Positions 16,046-25,000 of a DNA stretch of 32,866 nucleotides are shown here, in pieces. Numbering within the stretch: the first letter of the stretch is position 1; each line of letters begins with the position of its first letter. The notes under the pieces are model-generated. The model made no database searches. It was not told the origin of the DNA and saw only the letters and a list, made by a program, of their open reading frames with translations. Made by a program: the position numbers and the translations under genes. The stretch is from contig CALHVB010000047.1 of NCBI GenBank assembly GCA_938039345.1, forward strand, positions 1 to 32,866. Reading direction: 5' to 3'. The DNA comes from an uncultured Sediminicola sp. (GTDB taxonomy: Bacteria > Bacteroidota > Bacteroidia > Flavobacteriales > Flavobacteriaceae).

Positions 16046-16053
16046 CAAATGTA
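16046..16053 (-). promoter_or_regulatory. Putative kduI -7 promoter box TACATTTG
   Basis: It is an exact TAnnTTTG match on the minus strand, 36 bp before the kduI start at 16009. The operator palindrome ends 6 bp upstream of it, covering where the -33 element would be. Confidence 0.7.
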
Positions 16054-16059
16054 GAAAAT

Positions 16060-16081
16060 AAAATACAATCGATTGTATTTT
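16060..16081. promoter_or_regulatory. LacI-type operator upstream of kduID
   Basis: This is a perfect 22-bp palindrome with half-site AAAATACAATC and a central CG, the layout of LacI-family operators. It abuts the kduI -7 box and lies 127 bp before the divergent LacI-type gene. The core ATACAATCGATTGTAT recurs at 18437-18452 in front of the DUF4861 gene and nowhere else that I found in the window. Confidence 0.88.
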
Positions 16082-16208
16082 GCATAAAACAAATACCTTT
16101 TTGTATAATTAATAGATTATTTTAGTTCTTGAGTTAATAATTAAATACTAGTAATTATTTTTACAGCTGAAACTATAAAGAAGTTTTGGAACATAAAAAG
16201 GGTTTATA

Positions 16209-17225
16209 ATGAGTAATAAGGTTACAATACATGTGATTGCCAAGGCTTTAAATATAGATAGCTCAACTGTTTCCAGGGCTTTAAATAATAGTGATAGGGT
16301 TACCAAAAAAACAAAGGAGCTTGTATTAAAAAAGGCAAAAGAATTAGGATATCAAAGAAATTCGCTAGCATCTAATCTGCGAAAAAATAAATCGTATACT
16401 ATAGGAGTTGTTGTGCCTAGAATTTCCCGACACTTTTTTTCATCTGCTATTTCTGGGATAGAAGAGATGGCGTATTCGTTAGGATATAATGTTATAATAT
16501 GTCAGTCGTTAGAAGAACTTAGTAGGGAAGAAAGCATTATTAATAATTTAATTTCTAATAGAGTAGATGGTGTTCTTATATCTGTTTCTATGGAGACAGA
16601 AGATGGTGTTCATTTAAAAGCCTTAAAACAAAATAATGTTCCGTTAGTTTTTTTTGATAGGCATTGCAATGCTTTGTTAGATACAAGTAAAGTAAGTTTG
16701 GATGATGCATATGCTGCCTATGAGGCTACTAATTATTTAATAGGTAAAGGGCATAAAAGAATAGTACATTTTTCTGGACCACAGACTTTAAATATTTATA
16801 GAGAAAGATTAAAAGGATATATAAAAGCGCTTAAAGAAAATAATATACTTTTTGAAGATAGTCTTGTTTTAAGTTCAAGATTAATGGAAGTAAATGGAAA
16901 AGAATTAACTAAAAAAATTATTAATGATAACATAACTATTGATGCTATTTTTTCTGCAAACGATTTAGCTGCAATAGGTGCTATTAAGTATTTAAAGAGT
17001 ATAGGAAAGAAAATACCAGAAGAGATTAGCGTTATTGGTTTTAGTAATGAGCCTGTTTCAGAGGTGATAGAGCCATCGCTAACAACCATAAATCAGTTTG
17101 GTTCAAAAATGGGTAAAAAAGCATGTGAACTTCTTATACGTATTATTAATGGAGAGACTTTAAAACCTCATGAAAAAAATGAGATTATAAAGCCAGAATT
17201 AATAATAAGAGAATCTACTTTATAA
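16209..17225 (+). CDS. LacI-family transcriptional regulator
   Basis: This 338-residue regulator has an N-terminal helix-turn-helix (about 6-25, IHVIAKALNIDSSTVSRALN), a hinge around residues 50-60 with the conserved LASNLRKN, and a periplasmic-binding-protein-like sensor domain (about 63-338). The sensor includes TIGVVVPRISRHFFS, VFFDRHCN and IFSANDLAAIGAI, plus the dimer and ligand-site pieces ISVIGFSNEPVSEVIEPSLTTI. It is divergent from kduI. The two identical palindrome cores in this cluster are its probable targets, with an intermediate of uronate breakdown as likely inducer (inference). Its stop lies 1 bp from the stop of the convergent DUF4861 gene. No palindrome overlaps its own immediate promoter, so autoregulation could only act through the 16060-16081 site. 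Confidence 0.95.
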   Translation: MSNKVTIHVIAKALNIDSSTVSRALNNSDRVTKKTKELVLKKAKELGYQRNSLASNLRKNKSYTIGVVVPRISRHFFSSAISGIEEMAYSLGYNVIICQSLEELSREESIINNLISNRVDGVLISVSMETEDGVHLKALKQNNVPLVFFDRHCNALLDTSKVSLDDAYAAYEATNYLIGKGHKRIVHFSGPQTLNIYRERLKGYIKALKENNILFEDSLVLSSRLMEVNGKELTKKIINDNITIDAIFSANDLAAIGAIKYLKSIGKKIPEEISVIGFSNEPVSEVIEPSLTTINQFGSKMGKKACELLIRIINGETLKPHEKNEIIKPELIIRESTL

Positions 17226-17226
17226 G

Positions 17227-18402
17227 TTATTTTTTAACAATACTTACTAGTAAAGGATTTTGAATATTTCTAGAGAATGTATCTAAGTAATTTTCCCATT
17301 CTAATTGGTTCTTAAACTGGCGACTTTCTTTCCATCCAAAACCAGCATAATAAACCACTTTGTTATCATTAACTTTTAAATGGGCATAAGCATTACTTAA
17401 GTCTATAATTTTTGTATCATACTTATCATAACCAATAAATGTATTAGGAGCGGCAATAATAGCTGTACCTAGCTCAGAAGAGCCATGAGGTTGCCAGTAA
17501 CTAATCCAATTATTATTTTCATTACTAGTAACAATACCATCTTTTTCATGTAAAGTTAACCCAGCAGAAATAGTATTGCTTCCTTCTATATTTATTTCAA
17601 ATTTGGATAAGTTACTTCCTAAGTCTAAACTTATAATTCTAGACTCTTTTATTAATTTACCACCAGCATCCCAAGATTCATACTCAACATAAAAACTAGT
17701 TCTTAAAGGACCTGTGGTTATTGTTTTCCACTTTGTATAATTTTTAGAAATATAGTAAGTAGTATCTTTCTTTACCGCAATTCCGCCAACACCCCTACTC
17801 ACTCCTACATGAAAATTATCTAAACCTTCCCCATTATCTTCATGATAAGTTCCTGCTGTTTCTAGTTCTTTTTTATACCATTTATTAATGATGGGATATT
17901 CTACTTTCTTTAGCCAGGCATCTACTCCACTAGACAGGGTTCCGCCAGCAACATTAGCTTCTTTCATTTTTTGAGCAGTAGGTCCAAAAATTCTAAAAGC
18001 TACTTTATTATTTTCCCACGTATAATCATCTGTACGTTCTGGAACAAATCTAGAAAAACATAAATTTTTTGTTTTAGGACTTTCCTTGCTTGTAATACTT
18101 ACTATTTCAAATGTTTTTTTTGTATTTGCTGCTATTTTAGGTTGAAACAACAATAGGTCTCCTGTGCCATCGCCATCATTATCTACTAACTGCGTTATTT
18201 CTAAAGTATTAGTTTCTTTGTTTTTAATCCCAACAGAAGATAAATCGTTAATTTTTAAAAAATCTGCTGTTAATTCTAATGTTTCATATGCCCTATCCTT
18301 ATCTAAAGAATTTTCGATAGTGATAAATATAGGCTCCTTTTTTGGAGAACAAGAAAAGAATGAAATTATTAGTGCTATTATTAATATGTTAATTTTATTC
18401 AT
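17227..18402 (-). CDS. DUF4861 family lipoprotein
   Basis: This 391-residue protein has a lipobox ending SFFSC (C18), so it is a periplasmic or outer-membrane lipoprotein. The DUF4861 fold fills the mature part. Visible landmarks are an acidic, calcium-site-like DNDGDGTGD (74-82), FRIFGPTAQKMK (136-147), a region with DNFHVGVSRGVGG (195-207), and YYAGFGWKES near the end (351-360). DUF4861 proteins recur in Bacteroidota loci for uronate-containing polysaccharides. Their biochemical activity is not known to me. Context with kduI/kduD, a shared operator (18437-18452) and a TRAP transporter points to a role in handling oligo-uronides outside the inner membrane. It is convergent with the LacI gene, with stops 1 bp apart. 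Confidence 0.88.
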   Translation of the reverse strand: MNKINILIIALIISFFSCSPKKEPIFITIENSLDKDRAYETLELTADFLKINDLSSVGIKNKETNTLEITQLVDNDGDGTGDLLLFQPKIAANTKKTFEIVSITSKESPKTKNLCFSRFVPERTDDYTWENNKVAFRIFGPTAQKMKEANVAGGTLSSGVDAWLKKVEYPIINKWYKKELETAGTYHEDNGEGLDNFHVGVSRGVGGIAVKKDTTYYISKNYTKWKTITTGPLRTSFYVEYESWDAGGKLIKESRIISLDLGSNLSKFEINIEGSNTISAGLTLHEKDGIVTSNENNNWISYWQPHGSSELGTAIIAAPNTFIGYDKYDTKIIDLSNAYAHLKVNDNKVVYYAGFGWKESRQFKNQLEWENYLDTFSRNIQNPLLVSIVKK

Positions 18403-18436
18403 AACATTTTTTTTTCAAATTATTTAATATTTAAAC

Positions 18437-18452
18437 ATACAATCGATTGTAT
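18437..18452. promoter_or_regulatory. Second LacI-type operator, upstream of DUF4861 gene
   Basis: The 16-bp perfect palindrome ATACAATCGATTGTAT is identical to the core of the kduI operator. It sits 35 bp before the DUF4861 start (18402) and 44 bp after the dctM stop. A near -7 sequence TAATTTG (18416-18422, minus) lies between it and the gene. Confidence 0.85.
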
Positions 18453-18495
18453 TTATGTGATCTAAAAATCTTAAATACTTTATTAATCTTTAAAG

Positions 18496-19770
18496 TTAAT
18501 CTATAAATAAGCTTGGTAATGCAAGAGATAAGCTAGGAAATAGTGTTACTATAATAAGAACAATAAAACTTACCATTAAGAACGGAAAACCAGCTTTACT
18601 CACAGCACCTATAGATACTTTACCAATACTCGAAGCTACAAATAAACAAACACCAACAGGGGGGGTTGTAAGACCAATAATAAGGTTTAAAACAGCAATA
18701 ACTGCAAAATGAATAGGGTCTACATCTACAGATAAAGCAACTTTTAATAAAATAGGAAATAAAATTAATAAAGCGGCTATTGTTTCCATAAACGTACCTA
18801 CAATAATAAGCAATAGGTTTATGAGTAATAGTACTACATATTTATTATCTGTAAATCCTAAGATTTGATTAGATATAGTTTGCGGTATTTGTTCTGTAAT
18901 TAAAATCCATCCAAAAAGATTGGCAAAAGCAACCAATATCATTAACGATGCAGATGTTTTCATGGAGTCTAACAGCACTACTAAAACATTTTTATAGGTT
19001 AATTTTTTATACACAAAAATACCAATGATTAGTGCGTAAATAATAGCAATTACAGAAGCCTCGGTTGGTGTAAATATTCCTCCAATGATTCCAAAAAGGA
19101 TAATAAAAGTCATTAAAAGCGACCAGAAGGTATCTACAAATCCACGAGAAACTTGTTTAAAAGTACTACGAGGGTGCTTGGGGTAATTTTTTTTCTTAGA
19201 AATAAAGTAAGCAACTAGTAATAAACCTACCCCTAATAATAATCCAGGAATGGCTCCGGCAAGAAATAATTTACCAACAGATAAACCACTAAGAGTTGCC
19301 GCAATAATCATGGGTACACTAGGAGGTATTATAGGCCCTACAGTAGAGGACGCTGCCGTAACTGCAGATGAAAATGCAGCATCGTAGCCTTCTTTTTTCA
19401 TAGCAGGTATCATAATAGACCCCATACTAGCAGTATCGGATATTGCAGTTCCAGAAATACCTGCAAATAACATAGAAGCACCAATATTTACTAATGATAG
19501 TCCTCCTCTTATGTGCCCTAGCAAGTGATTACAAAATGTTATTATTTTTTCTGTTAAGCCACCTTGGTTCATAAGATTACCAGCGATGATAAAGCCAGGA
19601 ATACTCAATAATACAAAAACATCTATCCCAGAGTACATTTTCATAGGGATAATTATTAATGGTACTCCTTTAAATAGTAGGTATACAAGACAAGAAAAAC
19701 CTAAAGAAAATGCAATAGGATATCTTAATATTAAGCATGTAATAAATATGATGATTAGAATCCAAATCAT
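18496..19770 (-). CDS. dctM: TRAP transporter large permease (DctM)
   Basis: This 424-residue large membrane subunit is hydrophobic throughout, with the expected dozen or so helices. Signature stretches are FAGISGTAISDTASMGSIMI (102-121), VGPIIPPSVPMI (144-155) and NLIIGLTTPPVGVCLF toward the C-terminus. DctM forms the sodium-coupled transport channel and works with DctQ and the DctP binding protein. Its start overlaps the dctQ stop by one base (TAATG on the minus strand), a standard coupled arrangement. The substrate is not readable from the permease. The kdu neighbours make a uronate, unsaturated uronate or small oligo-uronide the best guess. Confidence 0.95.
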   Translation of the reverse strand: MIWILIIIFITCLILRYPIAFSLGFSCLVYLLFKGVPLIIIPMKMYSGIDVFVLLSIPGFIIAGNLMNQGGLTEKIITFCNHLLGHIRGGLSLVNIGASMLFAGISGTAISDTASMGSIMIPAMKKEGYDAAFSSAVTAASSTVGPIIPPSVPMIIAATLSGLSVGKLFLAGAIPGLLLGVGLLLVAYFISKKKNYPKHPRSTFKQVSRGFVDTFWSLLMTFIILFGIIGGIFTPTEASVIAIIYALIIGIFVYKKLTYKNVLVVLLDSMKTSASLMILVAFANLFGWILITEQIPQTISNQILGFTDNKYVVLLLINLLLIIVGTFMETIAALLILFPILLKVALSVDVDPIHFAVIAVLNLIIGLTTPPVGVCLFVASSIGKVSIGAVSKAGFPFLMVSFIVLIIVTLFPSLSLALPSLFID

Positions 19771-20237
19771 TATTTTAATTTTTTAGTAACTTTTATAAAT
19801 TCTTTCCAGGTGTAAAATAGTACACCCAATGCCATTATTAAAATGCTTAAAAAAGCAAAGGCCATGCGAAACCCCATGCTTGGAGATTTTTCTGGAAAGC
19901 CAAGGATAATTAATTGTACGGCATATATTGCTATAATAGCAAATAATAAAAAGGTAGCAATTGGGATAATAATGGTAAGCGCTTTTCTAACTTTCTTAGG
20001 AAAAGAGTTATAAAACATGTCTAAATGCACATAGTATTTACTTTTTAGAGCTAAACCAGCACCAAAAGATATGGCATACATAAAAAATAATCTAGAGGCT
20101 TCTTCTGTCCAAGAAGGAGCACTTTCTAAAAAGAAACGGGCAAATATTTGAAGTATAACCATTAAAATAAAGCCAACGGTGCTCCATAACGTTCCTATTT
20201 TTAGAAACTTTCCTATGTTTTTAGTTAAAGTATTCAA
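19770..20237 (-). CDS. dctQ: TRAP transporter small permease (DctQ)
   Basis: This 155-residue small subunit has four helices (about 17-36, 47-65, 86-108, 124-144) and the family motif PSWTEEASRLFFMYAISFGA (41-60). The start is a TTG at 20237-20235 that overlaps the TGA stop of dctP (TTGA). No ATG is available in frame before the first helix; the next Met is residue 26, inside that helix. Coupled translation from TTG is therefore the most economical start. Confidence 0.92.
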   Translation of the reverse strand: MNTLTKNIGKFLKIGTLWSTVGFILMVILQIFARFFLESAPSWTEEASRLFFMYAISFGAGLALKSKYYVHLDMFYNSFPKKVRKALTIIIPIATFLLFAIIAIYAVQLIILGFPEKSPSMGFRMAFAFLSILIMALGVLFYTWKEFIKVTKKLK

Positions 20238-21238
20238 TTGAGTTCTTTTTTTATTTGATGATAAACTTCTTGCATTTCAGTGGAAAGGCTATTATAGATA
20301 CCTTTTTCGCATTTTTTAATAAAAGCAACTTTATCTACCTTTATAAGCTCCATTCCTTTATCTCTTAACTCTTGCTGAATACCTTTCTCACTTTCAACAA
20401 AAAGTTTGTGTTCGTAAACTTGCATGTCTTTTGCTGCTTGTAAAAATATTTTTTTAAGGTCTGGAGGTAGTTTTTGAAATTGTTTTTCGCCTATAACAGG
20501 ATAGGTCCAACTTACAACATGTCCTGTTAAGTTAATGTATTTTTGAACTTCAAAAAAACCAGCATTTTTTATGTTGGCAAAAGGATTTTCTTGAGCTTCT
20601 ATAGTTCCTTGTTGTAAGGATGTAAAAACTTCTGAAAAAGCCATAGGGGTAGGTTTAGCACCTAATGCAGCCCATGCAGTAACAAAAGAAGGAACATTGG
20701 GAACTCTTATAATAAGTCCTTTTAAATCGTCAGGATGTTTTATAGGCCTATTAGAGGTAAGGTGTCGTTCACCACTATTAAAATAGCCTAAGGTTCGTAA
20801 GCCTGTTTTCTCTAGCATTTCTTTCTCTATTCGTTTTCCAATAGGACCATGAATTAGGCGTTTCATGTCTGTGGAGTCTTTTAAAAGAAATGGAAGTTCG
20901 CAGAAAGTAGCTATCTCAATCCAGTTACTTAATAGAGATCCCGTTATAGTCATGTCTATAACCTCTGCCTGTATTAAACGAATAGCTTCAATTTCTTTAG
21001 CTAATTGTTCGGAAGGATAAACCTCTAATTTCATTCTACCATTAGAACGTTCTTCGAGTATTTTTTGAAAATATTCAAATCCTTTATACCAGGTATGGTT
21101 TTCGTTTACAAGTAAGCTAGCTCTTAATAAAAATTCTGGCTCTTTTTTAGCATTAGTACAGCCGTTTAATAGTAAGATAAAAGAAAAGAATAGCGTAATT
21201 CTAATCCCCAAATGACCTGCTTGTTTTACATTTATCAT
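20234..21238 (-). CDS. dctP: TRAP transporter substrate-binding protein (DctP), lipoprotein
   Basis: This 334-residue extracytoplasmic binding protein has lipobox LLNGC (C27), so it appears membrane-tethered rather than free. Family markers are AIRLIQAEVIDMTITGSLLS (85-104), GERHLTSNRPIKHPDDLKGL (156-175), IRVPNVPSF (177-185, with R178 the likely carboxylate-binding arginine), GAKPTPMAFSEVFTSLQQG (193-211) and EAQENPF (214-220). The conserved arginine fits an acidic ligand such as a uronate. The gene begins 55 bp after the LytTR regulator stop with no visible terminator or clear promoter between. Read-through from the two-component operon is possible. Confidence 0.94.
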   Translation of the reverse strand: MINVKQAGHLGIRITLFFSFILLLNGCTNAKKEPEFLLRASLLVNENHTWYKGFEYFQKILEERSNGRMKLEVYPSEQLAKEIEAIRLIQAEVIDMTITGSLLSNWIEIATFCELPFLLKDSTDMKRLIHGPIGKRIEKEMLEKTGLRTLGYFNSGERHLTSNRPIKHPDDLKGLIIRVPNVPSFVTAWAALGAKPTPMAFSEVFTSLQQGTIEAQENPFANIKNAGFFEVQKYINLTGHVVSWTYPVIGEKQFQKLPPDLKKIFLQAAKDMQVYEHKLFVESEKGIQQELRDKGMELIKVDKVAFIKKCEKGIYNSLSTEMQEVYHQIKKELN

Positions 21239-21293
21239 GGATAAATTTTATTAAAAAAGCAGTAAGTTATGTATTTTTTAGAATATATATATT

Positions 21294-22043
21294 TTAACGA
21301 TGCATTTTATCTAGAATTTCTATGATCTCTGTTTTCTTACGCACAGATACAGGTACGTTTTCACCATTTTTAAGCATTAAATAACCGCCATCTGTTTTAA
21401 TATAAGCACTAATGCATTGTAGGTTTACCAAATGACTTTGGTGTATGCGAATAAAGTCATAGTTTTTAAGCATATCTGCAAAATATTTTAGTGTTTTGGT
21501 TACAAATATTTTACGCTTGTCTTGTAGGTGAAAAATGGTATTATTACTATCCGATTCGCAACGAATAATATCATCTAAGTTTACAATAATAATTTGATCT
21601 AGAGTATGTAAAGATATTTTGTTGGGTTTCTGTTCTGGAGCAGACAGTGTTTCTTTTAAGATGCTTAATCGTTCTTTATTAGGCTGTATTTGTTGTTTTG
21701 CGCGATCTATAGCTAAACTTAAATCTTCATGAGAATAGGGCTTTAGCACATAATCTATAGCAGCAAATTTAAAAGCTCTAATGGCAAATTCGTCACTAGC
21801 AGTTACAAAGATTATTTTTGATTTTAAATCTGGAAAAATTTCTAGAATATCAAAACCAGTACCGTCTCCTAACATAATATCTAAAAAGAGAATATCGGGT
21901 TGGTTTTTACGTAATACTTTAGCAGCTTCTACTACACTTTGCGCTGTTGCTATAATTTCTATTTCTGGATGCTTTGTTTCAATATCACTTTTTAAAAGCT
22001 GCAAAGCATCAATCATGTCTTCTACAATAATAGCTGTAAGCAT
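21294..22043 (-). CDS. LytTR-family response regulator
   Basis: This 249-residue regulator has a receiver domain (about 1-120) with acidic pocket E8/D9, phospho-acceptor D55 in ILFLDIMLGDG, T81 and K101. A LytTR DNA-binding domain follows (about 143-245) with RCESDSNNTIFHLQDKR, TLKYFADML, FIRIHQSHLVNL and the terminal VPVSVRKK. LytTR proteins bind pairs of short direct repeats about 21-23 bp apart. It begins 6 bp after the sensor-kinase stop, so the two form one system. It lies directly upstream of dctPQM. Confidence 0.95.
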   Translation of the reverse strand: MLTAIIVEDMIDALQLLKSDIETKHPEIEIIATAQSVVEAAKVLRKNQPDILFLDIMLGDGTGFDILEIFPDLKSKIIFVTASDEFAIRAFKFAAIDYVLKPYSHEDLSLAIDRAKQQIQPNKERLSILKETLSAPEQKPNKISLHTLDQIIIVNLDDIIRCESDSNNTIFHLQDKRKIFVTKTLKYFADMLKNYDFIRIHQSHLVNLQCISAYIKTDGGYLMLKNGENVPVSVRKKTEIIEILDKMHR

Positions 22044-22049
22044 AGGTTT

Positions 22050-25000
22050 TTAATAATCGGTTAATAAAGGAATTTTAAAGGTAATATTTGTTCCGTTAAT
22101 AGCGCCATTATCTTCTTTAATTTCTGATATATGTAAAGCACCTTTTCCAGAAATAGATGTTAATCGTTCTTTAGTAACAGTAAGAGCCATTGATTGGTGG
22201 TCTGTTTTTGCTTTAGCCTGCTGAGATTTAAAAATTCCCATACCATTATCTATTACCTTACAATACAAATATTTGGCTGTTGTATAAAATAGAATTTGTA
22301 ATTCTCCTTCTTTATCTCCTTTTAAAATACCATGCCTAATTGCATTTTCTACAAAGGGTTGAATTAACATGGGAGGAATAAGAATTTCTTCTGCACTAGG
22401 ATCTGTATCTGTTTTAATATGATATGTAAAAGGTTTAGGCGCCATTAATTGTTCTACTTCTATATAATGGCGTAATGTTTTTATTTCTTGATCTAAATTT
22501 ATGTGTTCTTTTCTAGAGTTATAGAGTGTTTCTCTAAGTAGGGTAGCAAAACTATTAATGGTAGTATTCATTTTTTCTGGTTTACTACTAGCCATTGCTT
22601 TTATACCATTTAATACATTAAAAATAAAATGCGGATTCATTTGCAAGCGCAATGCCTTTTGCTCTAGAGTAAGCAAATGGTTTTGCATTTGTAAACGCTC
22701 TTGTGTGGCCTTATTTTTTAACTTTATTTTTCTAATATAATACAAGCTTATACCTAATAACAGTAAAATAGAGAGTGCTATAAAAGCCCATTGAAACCAT
22801 GCTTTTTTATGTAAAGGGCTATCTATAAAAAACTTAAATTGTATAGGATTACTTTTTTCCCATCTGTGGTTTCTAGATTGCACATAAAAAGAATGTGCTC
22901 CATAGGCTAAACCAGCAAAATTTTGTTTGTTTTCTTTTACCCAAGGACTCCACTCGGTATTATTTAATTTGGAGCGGTATTCTATATCATTAGGGTGATC
23001 TATATCTATAGTTCTGTAGGTAAAACTAAGTTGTGTTTGTTTGGGGGTTAGTTGAAGTATTTTGTTACTATTTGTCCAATGATTAAGTTGAATAGAATCT
23101 ATATTTTTATAGGCTTCTTTAATAGCTGTAAATGCTATTTTTGGTTTTAAAGATGCTTTGTTTTTTTTGCTAGGAATGTACTGTGTTAACCCATAAATAG
23201 CACCAAACCAAAGATTACCATTAGTATCTTTTTCTACAGCATTTAAACAGGTTTCTATTCCTAAAAAACCATCATTTCTTCCAAAATGATATAGATCTAT
23301 AATTTCGTTTTCTTGGTTTAATTGTATTTTATCAACGCCACGCTCGCTTCCTGCCCATAAATAGCCTTGATTATCAAAAATAAGTTGGTATATATTGCGA
23401 GAGTATAATTTTTTTTCTCCTTTTAGTCTTTTAAAATTCAGCTGTTCTTCTGTAGTATTTGCATACCAAATACCCTTGCCGGCAGTACCTAAAAAGAGCT
23501 TGTCTTTATAAAATAATAGAGAGCCTATAGCTGTTTGTGTATCTAATGGGCTTGTTATATGGGTTACACTAACGTCTTTTATAGTTCCTAAATCTCCGTT
23601 TTTTGTAGCATACCATAAGCTACCTTGCTTATCTATAGTAATGTCTTTTATAAACAGGTCTTTAACACCATCATTTTTTCCAAAAACCTTATGAACAATA
23701 ATGGAATCGTTTTGGTAACTAAACTGAACAATTCCGCTAGAGTAAGTAGCCGCCCAGATATAATTATCGGAGACTATTATTTTTCGTATCCAATCAAATG
23801 GGAATCCATTTTCAGAATTAAACACATGGTTTTTAGTAACTAATCTAGAAATTGTATCGGTTTTTGTAGTAATAGAATCTAATACAGTAGTAACAATACT
23901 GTCTACTTTTATAGTTTCTCTATACAGCATTCCTTTACCGTCTGATCCAGCCCAGATATTTCCCTTTTTATCGTTAGCAATAGTTTTAATTTTTACGTTA
24001 GAAAAGCTGTTAATGCTGGGGATATGATGAATACCGAGTGAATCTATTTTTGTTAAACCAGCTTCTGAGCTAGATAACCAAATATCGTTTTTTACTTTGT
24101 GTACGGCATAAATACGATTGCCTTGTAAACCAGAATCTTTATCGTAATGCTTAAAATTATTCTGAAAATATTTGTAAAAGCCGCCACCAGATGTTGCTAT
24201 CCAGATATTAGATTGCTGATCGGTTATTGTTTTTCTAATGTGGGGTACCGTTAAGCCTTTTTTGGTATTTAATCTTTTAATTTCTGAATACGAATCTGCA
24301 TTTATAACAGTAATACCATCGTTATCTGTAGCAACCCATAGCTCATTTTTATTGTGTATAGTCATGGTATTAATACGAAGTGGTTCTCGCATTAATATAG
24401 AGTCTTCCTTATTTTTGGTATTGATTATAAAAACACCATCATTAAAAGTAGCTGCAAAAATTTTATCTTTATAAATAATGAGCGAGGTGAAATTATTTTC
24501 TTCTATTTTTTGAATATAATTTGCCGATGTTTTTAATGCGCTTACTTTCCAGAGTCCTTTATTCGTAGCAATCCAGTAGAACGTACCATCAAAAAGTATA
24601 GCATTAATACTATTGCTATCTATTCCGGGATTTAGAGTTATTTTTTGTGCTTTTTTTCCTTTGGAATACAAATAAATCCCTTGTTTTGTAGCTATATAAA
24701 GTTTGTTTTTTGAGGTATAAAATTGATTTATTTGTGGTGTTGTAAAGTTTAGAAAACGCTCTTTTATTTTAATAGAAAGCCCTTTGTTTGTTCCAATAAA
24801 AAGACTGTCTTTATTAGAGTAGAAAGAATGTATATAGTTAGATAAAAGCCCATTGCTAACATTCCAAATTTTAAAAGTAGCACCATCAAAATTAGCAAGT
24901 CCGCCACCTTGTGTTCCCAACCATAAATATCCTATATCGTCTTGTATTATATCGTAGACTTGCGATTGTGGCAAACCATCCTCAATGGTATAAGCTCGTA

